Part shown: piece by piece, positions 1 to 6,010 of the stretch
Numbering within the stretch: position 1 is the stretch's first letter
Layout of the letters: each line of letters starts with the position of its first letter
Source: Coleofasciculus sp. S288
GTDB lineage: Bacteria > Cyanobacteriota > Cyanobacteriia > Cyanobacteriales > Coleofasciculaceae
NCBI GenBank assembly: GCA_020216575.1
Contig: JAIUYC010000285.1
Coordinates: forward strand, 1-6,044
DNA: 6,044 nucleotides
Direction: 5' to 3'
The notes under the pieces: model-generated
Databases searched by the model: none
What the model was told of the DNA's origin: nothing
The model's input: the letters and a program-made list of their open reading frames with translations, nothing else
Translations under genes and position numbers: made by a program

Positions 1-228
1 GTGTGATCGGTGCGATTTCCAATGTAGAACTTGGCAAGTGCGGAACAACTCGCCATTCCTAACCCAAAACAGAGGGTAATCGTTGCAGTAACAAGCTTTG
101 CCAGAATTTCGCATTGCATAATTAACTTCCCAAAAGCTTTTGAGGAAATATTGCTAGATGCAGAATGGTATCTGTCTTTAACCTACGCTCCTAAGTGTGA
201 ATTGATTTGTAAAATTTGTCAGTGCACA

Positions 229-288
229 AAAGTCGTGTTCATCAATGACCTGCCAGGTGCTAAAGTCGCAAAAAGTTCCTAAAAGTCG
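229..288. repeat. Three AAAGTCG direct repeats upstream of the operon
   Basis: The heptamer AAAGTCG occurs at 229-235, 262-268 and 282-288, all in the same orientation. Two copies extend to AAAAGTCGT (228-236 and 281-289). Start-to-start spacing is 33 and 20 bases, roughly three and two helical turns. That spacing would fit a protein binding on one face of the DNA, although short repeats can arise by chance in a leader of this size. The palindrome ACCTG-C-CAGGT lies between the first two copies. Confidence 0.45.
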
Positions 289-307
289 TATATTTCTGTA
301 TATTTCT
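288..307. repeat. 10-bp tandem repeat GTATATTTCT x2
   Basis: Two exact, directly adjacent copies of GTATATTTCT lie at 288-297 and 298-307, with the following G continuing the pattern. The repeat starts on the last base of the third AAAGTCG copy and ends 51 bases before the first operon start codon. Each copy contains TATATT, which could act as a -10 element, but there is no convincing -35 at the right distance. It could equally be an operator or simple slippage. Confidence 0.5.
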
Positions 308-358
308 GGCGATTAAGTCAGTTAGCCAACTTCAGGGGTACACTCTGCCTTATCAGCG

Positions 359-1399
359 ATGGATATAGATGAGATCATTAGAATTGCTGACGCTATTGTT
401 CGAACTCAGTTGAGACGACCTTTGAGCGACTGTGAACGGTATGTGCTACAGGGGTGTTGGCATGGCAAAACATTTCGGGAAATGGCAGAGGAAAGGAAGG
501 GTTGGGCAGAAAAGACTTTGAAGGATACAGGTGCTCGGTTATGGCAATGTTTTGGGCAAGCACTGGGTGGACAGGTCAGGGTGAGTAGATCTACCTTTCA
601 ATCAGCCCTTATTCAGCTATCTAAAGATCCTCGTTACACGAGTGTTGTACAACCAGGTATTTCCACCATGCCTTTAGCGGTGTTTCCTTCATCCCATCAT
701 CCATTCGGCGATCGCGGTTGCATCACTGCTCCAGCGCGCTTCTTTGATCGGGAAGAGATACTACGACGAATATTTGAGGGATTGCGCCGTGGCTGTAGTC
801 AGTCCTTAGTGGGCGGATCTCAAGTTGGTAAATCCTCAGTTTTATCGATGATCTGTACCCAGGGTCCTCACCAGCTTCAACTTCCTCAAAACGCCTTCAT
901 TTTGCTGGATATGCAATGCATTGACAATGAAAAGGACTTTTTCATTGCACTCTGTGATGGATTAGGAATCGAACCACCTTGTCGTGGTTATGAGTTGAAA
1001 CGAAAATTGGGTAATTACCGCTACATTATTTGCCTGGATGAAGTCGAGAAGATGACCCATTCCGGGAAATTTAGTGGCGATGAGCGGAGTGAATTGCGGG
1101 GACTGGCAAGTCATCCTACTGCGCCTTTTACTCTGGTGATTGCCAGTCGATCGCCCTTATCTCAGTTGTTTCCTGACTCACCCGAAAAAACATCGCCATT
1201 AGCAGGTATCTGCCACTCAATTGACATGGGAAACTTTCCACCTGCAATTGCTAAAGCATTTATAATGCACCGACTGCAAGGAGCAAATATTACCTTCACT
1301 GAAGAACAAATTGAAGACCTAATAAACAGAAGCCAGGGACACCCAGCCCGATTACAGGAATATGCTGCCGAATTATATGACCGTCTTACCGAACAATAG
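359..1399 (+). CDS. vMAP-type N-terminal domain fused to an AAA/STAND-like ATPase
   Basis: This 346-aa protein probably acts as a cytosolic NTP-dependent regulator or switch. Residues 1-88 are a compact helical domain (DEIIRIADAIV, then CERYVLQGCWHGKTFREMAEE, then LWQCFGQALG). From memory this matches the N-terminal domain of cyanobacterial vWA-MoxR-associated proteins, which looks like a helix-turn-helix. After a linker, FFDREEILRRI (128-138) opens an AAA/STAND-like ATPase. Walker A is GGSQVGKS (152-159, K158), Walker B is YIICLDEVE (222-230, D227, E228), and a sensor-1-like strand LVIASRS lies at 259-265. SQGHPARLQEY near 325-335 resembles the lid-region G-x-P motif of these ATPases. There is no signal peptide or membrane segment. 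The ATG at 359 is the first start compatible with the conserved N-terminus, and no strong Shine-Dalgarno sequence lies at normal distance (AGGGG at 334-338 is about 20 bases away). The next gene begins 8 bases downstream, so the two are probably co-transcribed. The domain identities are fairly sure; the biological role is inferred. Confidence 0.85.
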   Translation: MDIDEIIRIADAIVRTQLRRPLSDCERYVLQGCWHGKTFREMAEERKGWAEKTLKDTGARLWQCFGQALGGQVRVSRSTFQSALIQLSKDPRYTSVVQPGISTMPLAVFPSSHHPFGDRGCITAPARFFDREEILRRIFEGLRRGCSQSLVGGSQVGKSSVLSMICTQGPHQLQLPQNAFILLDMQCIDNEKDFFIALCDGLGIEPPCRGYELKRKLGNYRYIICLDEVEKMTHSGKFSGDERSELRGLASHPTAPFTLVIASRSPLSQLFPDSPEKTSPLAGICHSIDMGNFPPAIAKAFIMHRLQGANITFTEEQIEDLINRSQGHPARLQEYAAELYDRLTEQ

Positions 1400-1403
1400 A
1401 GGT
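1398..1403 (+). promoter_or_regulatory. Ribosome binding site of the membrane/ATPase gene
   Basis: AGAGGT overlaps the upstream stop codon (TAG at 1397-1399) and sits 4 bases before the ATG at 1408. The overlap supports translational coupling of the two operon genes and fixes the start of the second. The first gene has no comparable site. Confidence 0.65.
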
Positions 1404-1407
1404 CTTT

Positions 1408-4400
1408 ATGCCTAAATTCTCTGCTTATCAAGGGGAACTACCGGAGTGTCTGAATCCACTCAATTTGCGACATTACCTTCTTCTGGCTTACTGGACTTAT
1501 TTTCGACCAACTGCGCTTAAAACTTATCTATATCAAGTTGAACCAGATTTCTATCGAGCTGCTCCCGGACTCCAAATTTTTTATACACTGAGAACACCAT
1601 TCTACCGGAATCTTTACTTGATAATTCCTATTGTAGGGTTGGGACTATCTAGTTTAATCGGATTGATTTTATTATTAATTATAGATTGGCAAACTGAGCA
1701 ATCAATTAATTGGCTAGGATGGTTATTAGGAGCAATGGCTGGTGTTACAATTGGCGTTTTATTTTTTGTTCTTTTCTTGATTGTATTTGGTACAACTGTT
1801 AGTATTGCCAGAGGGTTGGTAACAGGCTCAATTGTCGGACTTGCTAGCGGTGTTCCAAATGGTGTTCTGTTTAGTGTAGTACTTGGGGTATCAGAGAATT
1901 TACAAACACTGACTATAGCAAGCCAATCTGGCACGATCGTCACTCTGGCTGCGTCATTTGGCTTGGCGGTTGGTGTTGCAGTTGGTATGGCTATTGGAGG
2001 CACAATTGGTGCGATCGTAGCGCTAACTATTGGTAGTGCAGGTAGTCTCATCATTGGCATTGTTTTTAGTCTCATTATCGGAACCATGCAAGCCATCACA
2101 ACTGCTAAAGCTATCACTGGTATTGCTTTTGGCCTGACAATTGGCATTGCAGCTAGTGCAGCAGGTGGTGCAGACCTGAATCCTGCAAGAAATATATTTA
2201 GCGTAATTACAATTTGTGGAGCAGTGAGTGTAGCTTTTGGTTTCTGCTTTGGCTGGCAAGTTGGACTGCTAACCACTACTATTTCAATTCTCTGTGCTTT
2301 GCGGATTCCTTTTTATGGAGTTGAACTGCTCTGGAGCTTATGCAGTTCAGGTCAATCGATTGGTCATCCGCTAGATTGGGACGAACTTTTGATTTTTCGT
2401 TTACCCGGTATTCGGAGGAGGCTAAATCAGCAACTTCAATGTAGTGAACAGCAAGGATTATCTACCCTCTGTAATTTGGCTTGTAATCCCTTTCAGCGAT
2501 GGGCAGCACAGTACGTTCTCAAAACTTATCTACACCAACAGCCATCCCCATTTCGCTGCTTATATACCTTATTGACACACCCCATAGCAGATGCTTACAT
2601 TTTTGCACCAGTGACGCAGCTAGGGTGGGAACGGTTGCCAACCATCAAGCAAGTTCTATTGGGTGAACTCAATGGCAAATGGGTAGACTGCACGGTTGAT
2701 GTAACGGGCAGTTTGATTGAGCGATTAGTTTACCATTTGACACTTTCCCTACGTCATTCTAAACCAACTCCTCTGACATTTTTTGCAGGTTTGCTTCTCC
2801 AATTATTAGCTCGCAATGCACCTGAATCCAGGGATGAAATGCTGTCTTTACTGTCGAACAACTTTTCAATTTACACCAACTTAGTAGATTATTCAGAAGG
2901 GTTAGAAATTCAACGATCATTTGAGGTGATGCATATTTTTTTAGCTTGTGATCGACTTTCTGCCTTGCCTCAAACAGTTAATCTAGCATCTAGCTTACCA
3001 AGACCTGAAGGTTCAATTCGTCCTCAACTATTGATTGCGTTGAATCGTTTACAGGATATTGGATTAGACATAGTCACTTACCTGACATCTGTTAGCCGGG
3101 TTAATAAGCAGGCTGCACTTTTAAGAGCAAACAGTGCGCTTGACAACCTTGATGATTACGTTATTGCAGAAGTACTCATCCCAGAACAAATTATTCTCAG
3201 ACACATTATTCACCATTGGCATCGATTAATCAGCGAAGCAGGTGGTGACATTGGATACGTTGAGACTTCAACCCCTGTGCCAAACCCTTATGTGGTTGGT
3301 AACCCTGTGTTCGGCCATACCTTCGTGGGACGTGAAGACATCATTCAGCGATTGGAAGAACTGTGGGCAAGCCCTCAGCCACCCTCCATCATCCTGTACG
3401 GACATCGACGCATGGGTAAATCCTCTATTCTGCATAATCTCAAAGCGCATTTAGGAGGTCAGACGATCGTCATCAATTTCAATATGCAAGTTGTAGGAAG
3501 CGTAAATAATACAAACGAGTTGCTTTATGCATTAGCTATAGAAATCTATGACAGTCTCCCGTTAACACAACAGTCAGAACTAGACGAGCCTCAACATAAC
3601 CACTTTACTTCTCATAACCCCTACCAAACATTTTGGCGTTTCCTAAAACAACTGGATAAAATTCGAGATAAACATCGATTTATTCTCGCAGTTGATGAAT
3701 TTGAGATACTTGAAGAGTTGATCAAAGAAAATACTGTTGAACAGAGGCTTATCGGATTCTGGCGCGGGCTAGTCCAAACTTATCCCTGGTTTATTATGAT
3801 TTTTGCTGGGCTGCACACACTTGATGAAATGCGAAAAGACTACTGGTCTCCTTTATTTAGCAGCATTATCGCGATTCCAGTCAGTTTTTTGTCAGCGGGT
3901 GCAGTTCAGAAATTAGTGACACAGCCATCCCCCGACTTTGATATTGAGTACGATCGGGAAGTAGTGGAAGAAATCTATCATCTAACAAATGGCCAACCCT
4001 ACCTCACACAGCTCATTGGCCACGCGCTAGTTACGCACTTCAATCATCTGGTTTTTGAGGAAGGAAGACAGCGTGAAAAACGGCTTACTTTGGAAGATTT
4101 GGAAACAGTCATTAATTCTTCAGAGTTCTATCGTGATGGAGACGCTTATTTTTCGGGAATTTGGAAGCAAGCAGAAGTAAGTCGCCCTCATAGACAATTG
4201 GAAGTTTTATGCAACCTTTGCTGTGCAAAACTATCCCTATCGAAACTTGTCGAAGAGACGAGTCTTAGTGTTGAAATTTTGCAAAAAGCCCTAGAAACCC
4301 TAAGACGACATGATGTAATTAAACAGGAGAATGATCTTTACACCTACACTGTCGAACTCATGCGGTATTGGGTGAAGAGAATGAAAGTAACTAAGAATCT

Positions 4401-4422
4401 GAATAATAACAGCAATGTTTAG
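1408..4422 (+). CDS. Large membrane protein with C-terminal AAA/STAND-like ATPase domain
   Basis: This 1004-aa protein is probably an inner-membrane-anchored ATPase. Residues 14-70 (LNPLNLRHYLLLAYW, then LKTYLYQVEPDFYR, then TPFYRNLYL) match, from memory, the conserved opening of a family common in cyanobacteria. Residues 71-304 are strongly hydrophobic, with roughly seven or eight possible membrane segments and glycine at every fourth position over long stretches. Residues 305-620 are mainly helical and unassigned, opening with DWDELLIFRLPGIRRRL as in relatives. A P-loop ATPase follows: FVGREDIIQRL (639-649), Walker A GHRRMGKS (665-672, K671), Walker B FILAVDEFE (758-766, D763, E764), and G-x-P at 862-864. 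Residues 928-990 look like a winged helix. There is no cleavable signal peptide. The start is fixed by AGAGGT 4 bases upstream and by the family's N-terminus. The ATPase module is related to that of the upstream gene, so the two products may assemble together. A role in membrane-directed stress or immune signalling is inference. Confidence 0.85.
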   Translation: MPKFSAYQGELPECLNPLNLRHYLLLAYWTYFRPTALKTYLYQVEPDFYRAAPGLQIFYTLRTPFYRNLYLIIPIVGLGLSSLIGLILLLIIDWQTEQSINWLGWLLGAMAGVTIGVLFFVLFLIVFGTTVSIARGLVTGSIVGLASGVPNGVLFSVVLGVSENLQTLTIASQSGTIVTLAASFGLAVGVAVGMAIGGTIGAIVALTIGSAGSLIIGIVFSLIIGTMQAITTAKAITGIAFGLTIGIAASAAGGADLNPARNIFSVITICGAVSVAFGFCFGWQVGLLTTTISILCALRIPFYGVELLWSLCSSGQSIGHPLDWDELLIFRLPGIRRRLNQQLQCSEQQGLSTLCNLACNPFQRWAAQYVLKTYLHQQPSPFRCLYTLLTHPIADAYIFAPVTQLGWERLPTIKQVLLGELNGKWVDCTVDVTGSLIERLVYHLTLSLRHSKPTPLTFFAGLLLQLLARNAPESRDEMLSLLSNNFSIYTNLVDYSEGLEIQRSFEVMHIFLACDRLSALPQTVNLASSLPRPEGSIRPQLLIALNRLQDIGLDIVTYLTSVSRVNKQAALLRANSALDNLDDYVIAEVLIPEQIILRHIIHHWHRLISEAGGDIGYVETSTPVPNPYVVGNPVFGHTFVGREDIIQRLEELWASPQPPSIILYGHRRMGKSSILHNLKAHLGGQTIVINFNMQVVGSVNNTNELLYALAIEIYDSLPLTQQSELDEPQHNHFTSHNPYQTFWRFLKQLDKIRDKHRFILAVDEFEILEELIKENTVEQRLIGFWRGLVQTYPWFIMIFAGLHTLDEMRKDYWSPLFSSIIAIPVSFLSAGAVQKLVTQPSPDFDIEYDREVVEEIYHLTNGQPYLTQLIGHALVTHFNHLVFEEGRQREKRLTLEDLETVINSSEFYRDGDAYFSGIWKQAEVSRPHRQLEVLCNLCCAKLSLSKLVEETSLSVEILQKALETLRRHDVIKQENDLYTYTVELMRYWVKRMKVTKNLNNNSNV
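1717..2265 (+). other. Glycine-tetrad (GxxxG) repeat array in the membrane domain
   Basis: Within the large protein, glycine recurs every fourth residue: 104, 108, 112, 116; then 136, 140, 144, 148, 152, 160; then 185, 189, 193, 197, 201, 209, 217, 225; then 238, 242, 246; and 278, 282, 286. Small residues (Ala or Ser) occupy most missing positions, such as 156, 205, 213 and 221. The positions between are mostly Val, Ile, Leu and Ala. Spacing by four puts all the glycines on one helix face, as in GxxxG helix packing or glycine zippers. At DNA level this is a degenerate 12-base periodicity, which suggests growth by duplication of a short unit. Confidence 0.75.
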
Positions 4423-4425
4423 CAA

Positions 4426-4688
4426 TTAATCAAACAACTCCCGATGCCCATAGTTAAATCTCGATCGATCGCCCCCACTTGCCGATCTTGCATACATCGC
4501 CTGATTCCGAATTGCCTGCATCTGTTCTGACTCCCGCTCCATTGCCAGGGTAAACTGCTGCCGCTGCTCCAAAAAACCTCCAGTTTAATCTGTCTTGCCC
4601 GATCGGGGGTAGGCAGCGCCAAGCGTTTGTTTGCCAATGCCTTCCCACTCAGCGCAACCCCTGTTGCTGGAACCATGTGGCTAGCCAT
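4426..4688 (-). pseudogene. Frame-disrupted small coding remnant downstream of DUF4058
   Basis: I do not recognise this protein. One frame from an ATG at 4688 reads on to LALPTPDRARQIKLEVF. A second frame reads LEQRQQFTLAMERESEQMQ, then MYARSASGGDRSRFNYGHRELFD, and stops at 4426-4428. Neither frame is complete, but joined at a run of six A on the plus strand (4571-4576) they give a continuous, charged, helix-like C-terminal segment. One extra base in that run would restore a single reading frame. Alternatively, the second half is a separate 48-aa gene starting at TTG 4572 behind GGAGG (4577-4581), or at ATG 4542. The first half overlaps the DUF4058 3' end by 40 bases. A decayed gene, a sequencing indel or slippage in the A/T run are all possible. 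The residue composition of the second frame looks more coding-like than the two longer frames that overlap it. Confidence 0.4.
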
Positions 4689-5449
4689 TGTGCATCTTTC
4701 TGACTGAGAGGAGGAACAGGATCTTCACGATAATCGATCACCAAATCGTACCCCGACTGGTCATAGATGTCTGCTAGCAACCCTTGCAGGTTCACAATCG
4801 GTTCGACATCAGTGTCCCGCAAGGGTAAGGAAAACGCGGGAATTGGATCCTGCATATTGAACGCATACAAGCTTGCCTGAGGACGGTGGGCACTGGCACT
4901 GACCAAAATCCGATAATGAGTTTGCAGCGAATCTGGCAAGGAGAGCATCGGAGGCCACTGCCGTAACAAATCGATCTCGACCAAATTCGTTGCACTGGCC
5001 AAAATGGTTCGACGTTTGGCTTCATAGCTGCGCCGTCCTTCACCAGGTCGTTTATTGGCTGGCGATAAGACCTCAATCACTGTCACCACTTCGCTCGTCA
5101 ATACCTCCCGAATTTCCAGATACCCCTGGCGCACCACTGCAGGCGTGGGCAACTCCACTAAAATCGGTTGTGCCAGGACTCCACTAGGGCTGGATTCTGA
5201 CTGAATGGCTGCTGGCAAAGCGACCCTTGGATACGGGGGAGTCTGTTGCACAGCCACATCAGGCACCCCAACTAAGACAGAAGCGGCGCCCTCCACTTGG
5301 TAAATCGCCTCCTCAACTACCACACGATACTTAGGGCGGAGTTGGGGCCCCAAGCTGATCGCGATCGCCGTAATCAGTCGATGGTGAAAGTTAGGCCAAG
5401 AACTGGGGTGTTCCAGATAGGGATCCATTCCAGGCATCGGTGAGGGCAT
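4649..5449 (-). CDS. DUF4058 family protein
   Basis: This 266-aa protein belongs to DUF4058, a family abundant in cyanobacteria with no established function. It opens with the family signature MPSPMPGMDPYLEHPSSWPNF and ends with SQKDAQWLATWFQQQGLR. Both ends are typical, so the gene looks complete. Conserved segments are YRVVVEEAIY (41-50), GVPDVAV (61-67), VVTVIEVLSPANKRPGEGRR (121-140), YEAKRRTIL (142-150) and NLVEIDLLR (155-163). The PD at 63-64 and the E126...K133 pair resemble the PD-(D/E)XK nuclease pattern of Uma2-type proteins. That is my inference and does not show activity. There is no signal peptide or membrane segment. A longer frame adds 10 residues upstream (to 5479), but I choose 5449 because it matches the family start and has AGAGG (5458-5462) 8 bases ahead. 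It is convergent with the large plus-strand gene. A decayed transposase lies just upstream. Confidence 0.9.
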   Translation of the reverse strand: MPSPMPGMDPYLEHPSSWPNFHHRLITAIAISLGPQLRPKYRVVVEEAIYQVEGAASVLVGVPDVAVQQTPPYPRVALPAAIQSESSPSGVLAQPILVELPTPAVVRQGYLEIREVLTSEVVTVIEVLSPANKRPGEGRRSYEAKRRTILASATNLVEIDLLRQWPPMLSLPDSLQTHYRILVSASAHRPQASLYAFNMQDPIPAFSLPLRDTDVEPIVNLQGLLADIYDQSGYDLVIDYREDPVPPLSQKDAQWLATWFQQQGLR

Positions 5450-5457
5450 CGATCTAG

Positions 5458-5462
5458 CCTCT
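5458..5462 (-). promoter_or_regulatory. Ribosome binding site of the DUF4058 gene
   Basis: AGAGG on the minus strand lies 8 bases before the ATG at 5449. It supports this start over the upstream in-frame start at 5479, which would place the site inside the coding sequence. Confidence 0.6.
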
Positions 5463-5491
5463 AAGCACGTACCCTTCAATTCTAGTCAGGT

Positions 5492-5745
5492 TCAGGAATC
5501 TTTGGATTCAGGCAGTTCACTCAAATAGCGCTTGAGCGGGATAGGCAAACCGTAAGACATCAGTTCCTGAAAAAATGTCATCAAATCGTCGTACCAGATC
5601 GAGTGGCAGCAATCCCAACCGATTGACCGTTGCGATCTTGTAAAGGAGCACTCCAAGCTTGAGTGACTCGATGAGAGCGTTCGACGATGCCATTGTCCTG
5701 GAGATAGCAGGGACGGCTCCACACCGCCTCAATGCCTAACCCCAC
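5492..5745 (-). pseudogene. Decayed DDE/rve-type transposase fragment
   Basis: A minus-strand frame at 5581-5745 reads GIEAVWSRPCYLQDNGIVER, then SHRVTQAWSAPLQ. The Q-D-N-G-x-V-E-R-S-H/Q core is the segment around the last catalytic glutamate of the rve integrase fold used by IS481-like and related transposases. The W-x-x-P before it and the W-x-x-P after it also fit such proteins as I remember them. Downstream, the likely continuation moves into other frames: LYKIATVNRLGLLPLDLVRR, FDDIF, and then FFQELMSYGLPIPL, ending at 5492. The last switch falls at a run of six A on the plus strand (5570-5575). The N-terminal part with the helix-turn-helix and first two aspartates is missing, so it cannot be active. 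Two longer open frames over the same bases (5492-5722 and 5517-5732) are best read as pieces of this remnant. The exact IS family is uncertain. Confidence 0.5.
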
Positions 5746-5746
5746 T

Positions 5747-5784
5747 CACCACACTTCAAACAAGCTAGCTAGCTAAAAGTGGTG
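5747..5784. repeat. Inverted repeat enclosing (AGCT)3
   Basis: CACCAC at 5747-5752 pairs with GTGGTG at 5779-5784. The loop contains three AGCT units (5763-5774), which are self-complementary. It lies directly upstream of the transposase remnant and could be an element end, but no matching terminal repeat was found in the window. Confidence 0.4.
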
Positions 5785-5831
5785 CTGTCTTTTCAATTCC
5801 TACTGACTTGAGAGACGGAATTCGTCTCATA

Positions 5832-5855
5832 GAATATGACCTCGAATATGACCTC
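5832..5855. repeat. 12-bp tandem duplication GAATATGACCTC x2
   Basis: Two exact adjacent copies lie at 5832-5843 and 5844-5855, followed by a diverged partial third. The 12-base unit would keep a reading frame (EYDL-EYDL on the plus strand), but no gene is supported there, so simple slippage is the likelier cause. Confidence 0.6.
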
Positions 5856-6010
5856 CAATACGAGAAAGATTTAAGTTTCATTGCGAAGTCTTATCTAAAT
5901 TGTAACGATTATTTGAGGGGAATCCTGCATTCAGGGATCAGCCCCAAGATATCAGTTCTGAGCACAGAAAAGCCTAACCTGGATTATTCACGAGGGGTCA
6001 AGCTAGAGAC

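Larger units (their letters stand above)
1..358. other. Leader region upstream of the ATPase operon, no convincing gene
   Basis: No complete gene is supported here. A frame running in from the left edge (3-62) ends in a stop after about 19 residues and could be the tail of an upstream gene, but it is too short to identify. A TTG-started frame at 31-282 could encode 83 residues. It has no Shine-Dalgarno sequence and no recognisable domain, and it runs through the repeats near its 3' end, so I do not call it a gene. The region holds three AAAGTCG copies (229-235, 262-268, 282-288), an 11-bp palindrome ACCTG-C-CAGGT (248-258) and a 10-bp tandem repeat (288-307). Their clustering within about 130 bases of the first operon gene suggests a regulatory leader, but I could not assign a clear -35/-10 promoter pair. 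Confidence 0.5.
5746..6010. other. Non-coding or degenerate stretch with hairpins and a tandem duplication
   Basis: I see no convincing gene here. A TTG-started frame at 5808-6035 could encode 75 residues, but it has no ribosome binding site or recognisable domain, and it ends inside the terminator hairpin. The stretch contains an interrupted inverted repeat (CACCAC 5747-5752 with GTGGTG 5779-5784) around an AGCT triplet repeat (5763-5774), a 6-bp hairpin (GAGACG/CGTCTC, 5812-5828), and an exact 12-bp tandem duplication (5832-5855). These may be the worn end of the mobile element whose transposase remnant lies to the left. Confidence 0.4.

Noticed and set aside
31..282. 83-aa plus-strand open frame starting with TTG
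   Set aside because: It has no Shine-Dalgarno sequence and no recognisable domain, and it runs through the leader repeats. I kept it only as a remark in the leader entry.
1614..2276. 220-aa minus-strand open frame opposite the membrane domain
   Set aside because: It is the antisense shadow of the glycine/valine/alanine-rich coding sequence. Its composition (many Ala, Thr, Pro, Ile) follows from that, and it matches no family. The plus-strand frame is clearly the real gene.
4423..4450. Terminator between the convergent genes
   Set aside because: No stem followed by a T run is visible on either strand in this junction.
4419..4688. 89-aa minus-strand open frame as a complete gene
   Set aside because: Its second half reads as an implausible peptide, while a different frame over the same bases looks coding. 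I treat only the first half as part of a frameshifted remnant.
4990..5187. Plus-strand frame inside the DUF4058 gene
   Set aside because: It is antisense to a well-recognised family protein, with no start signal or similarity of its own.
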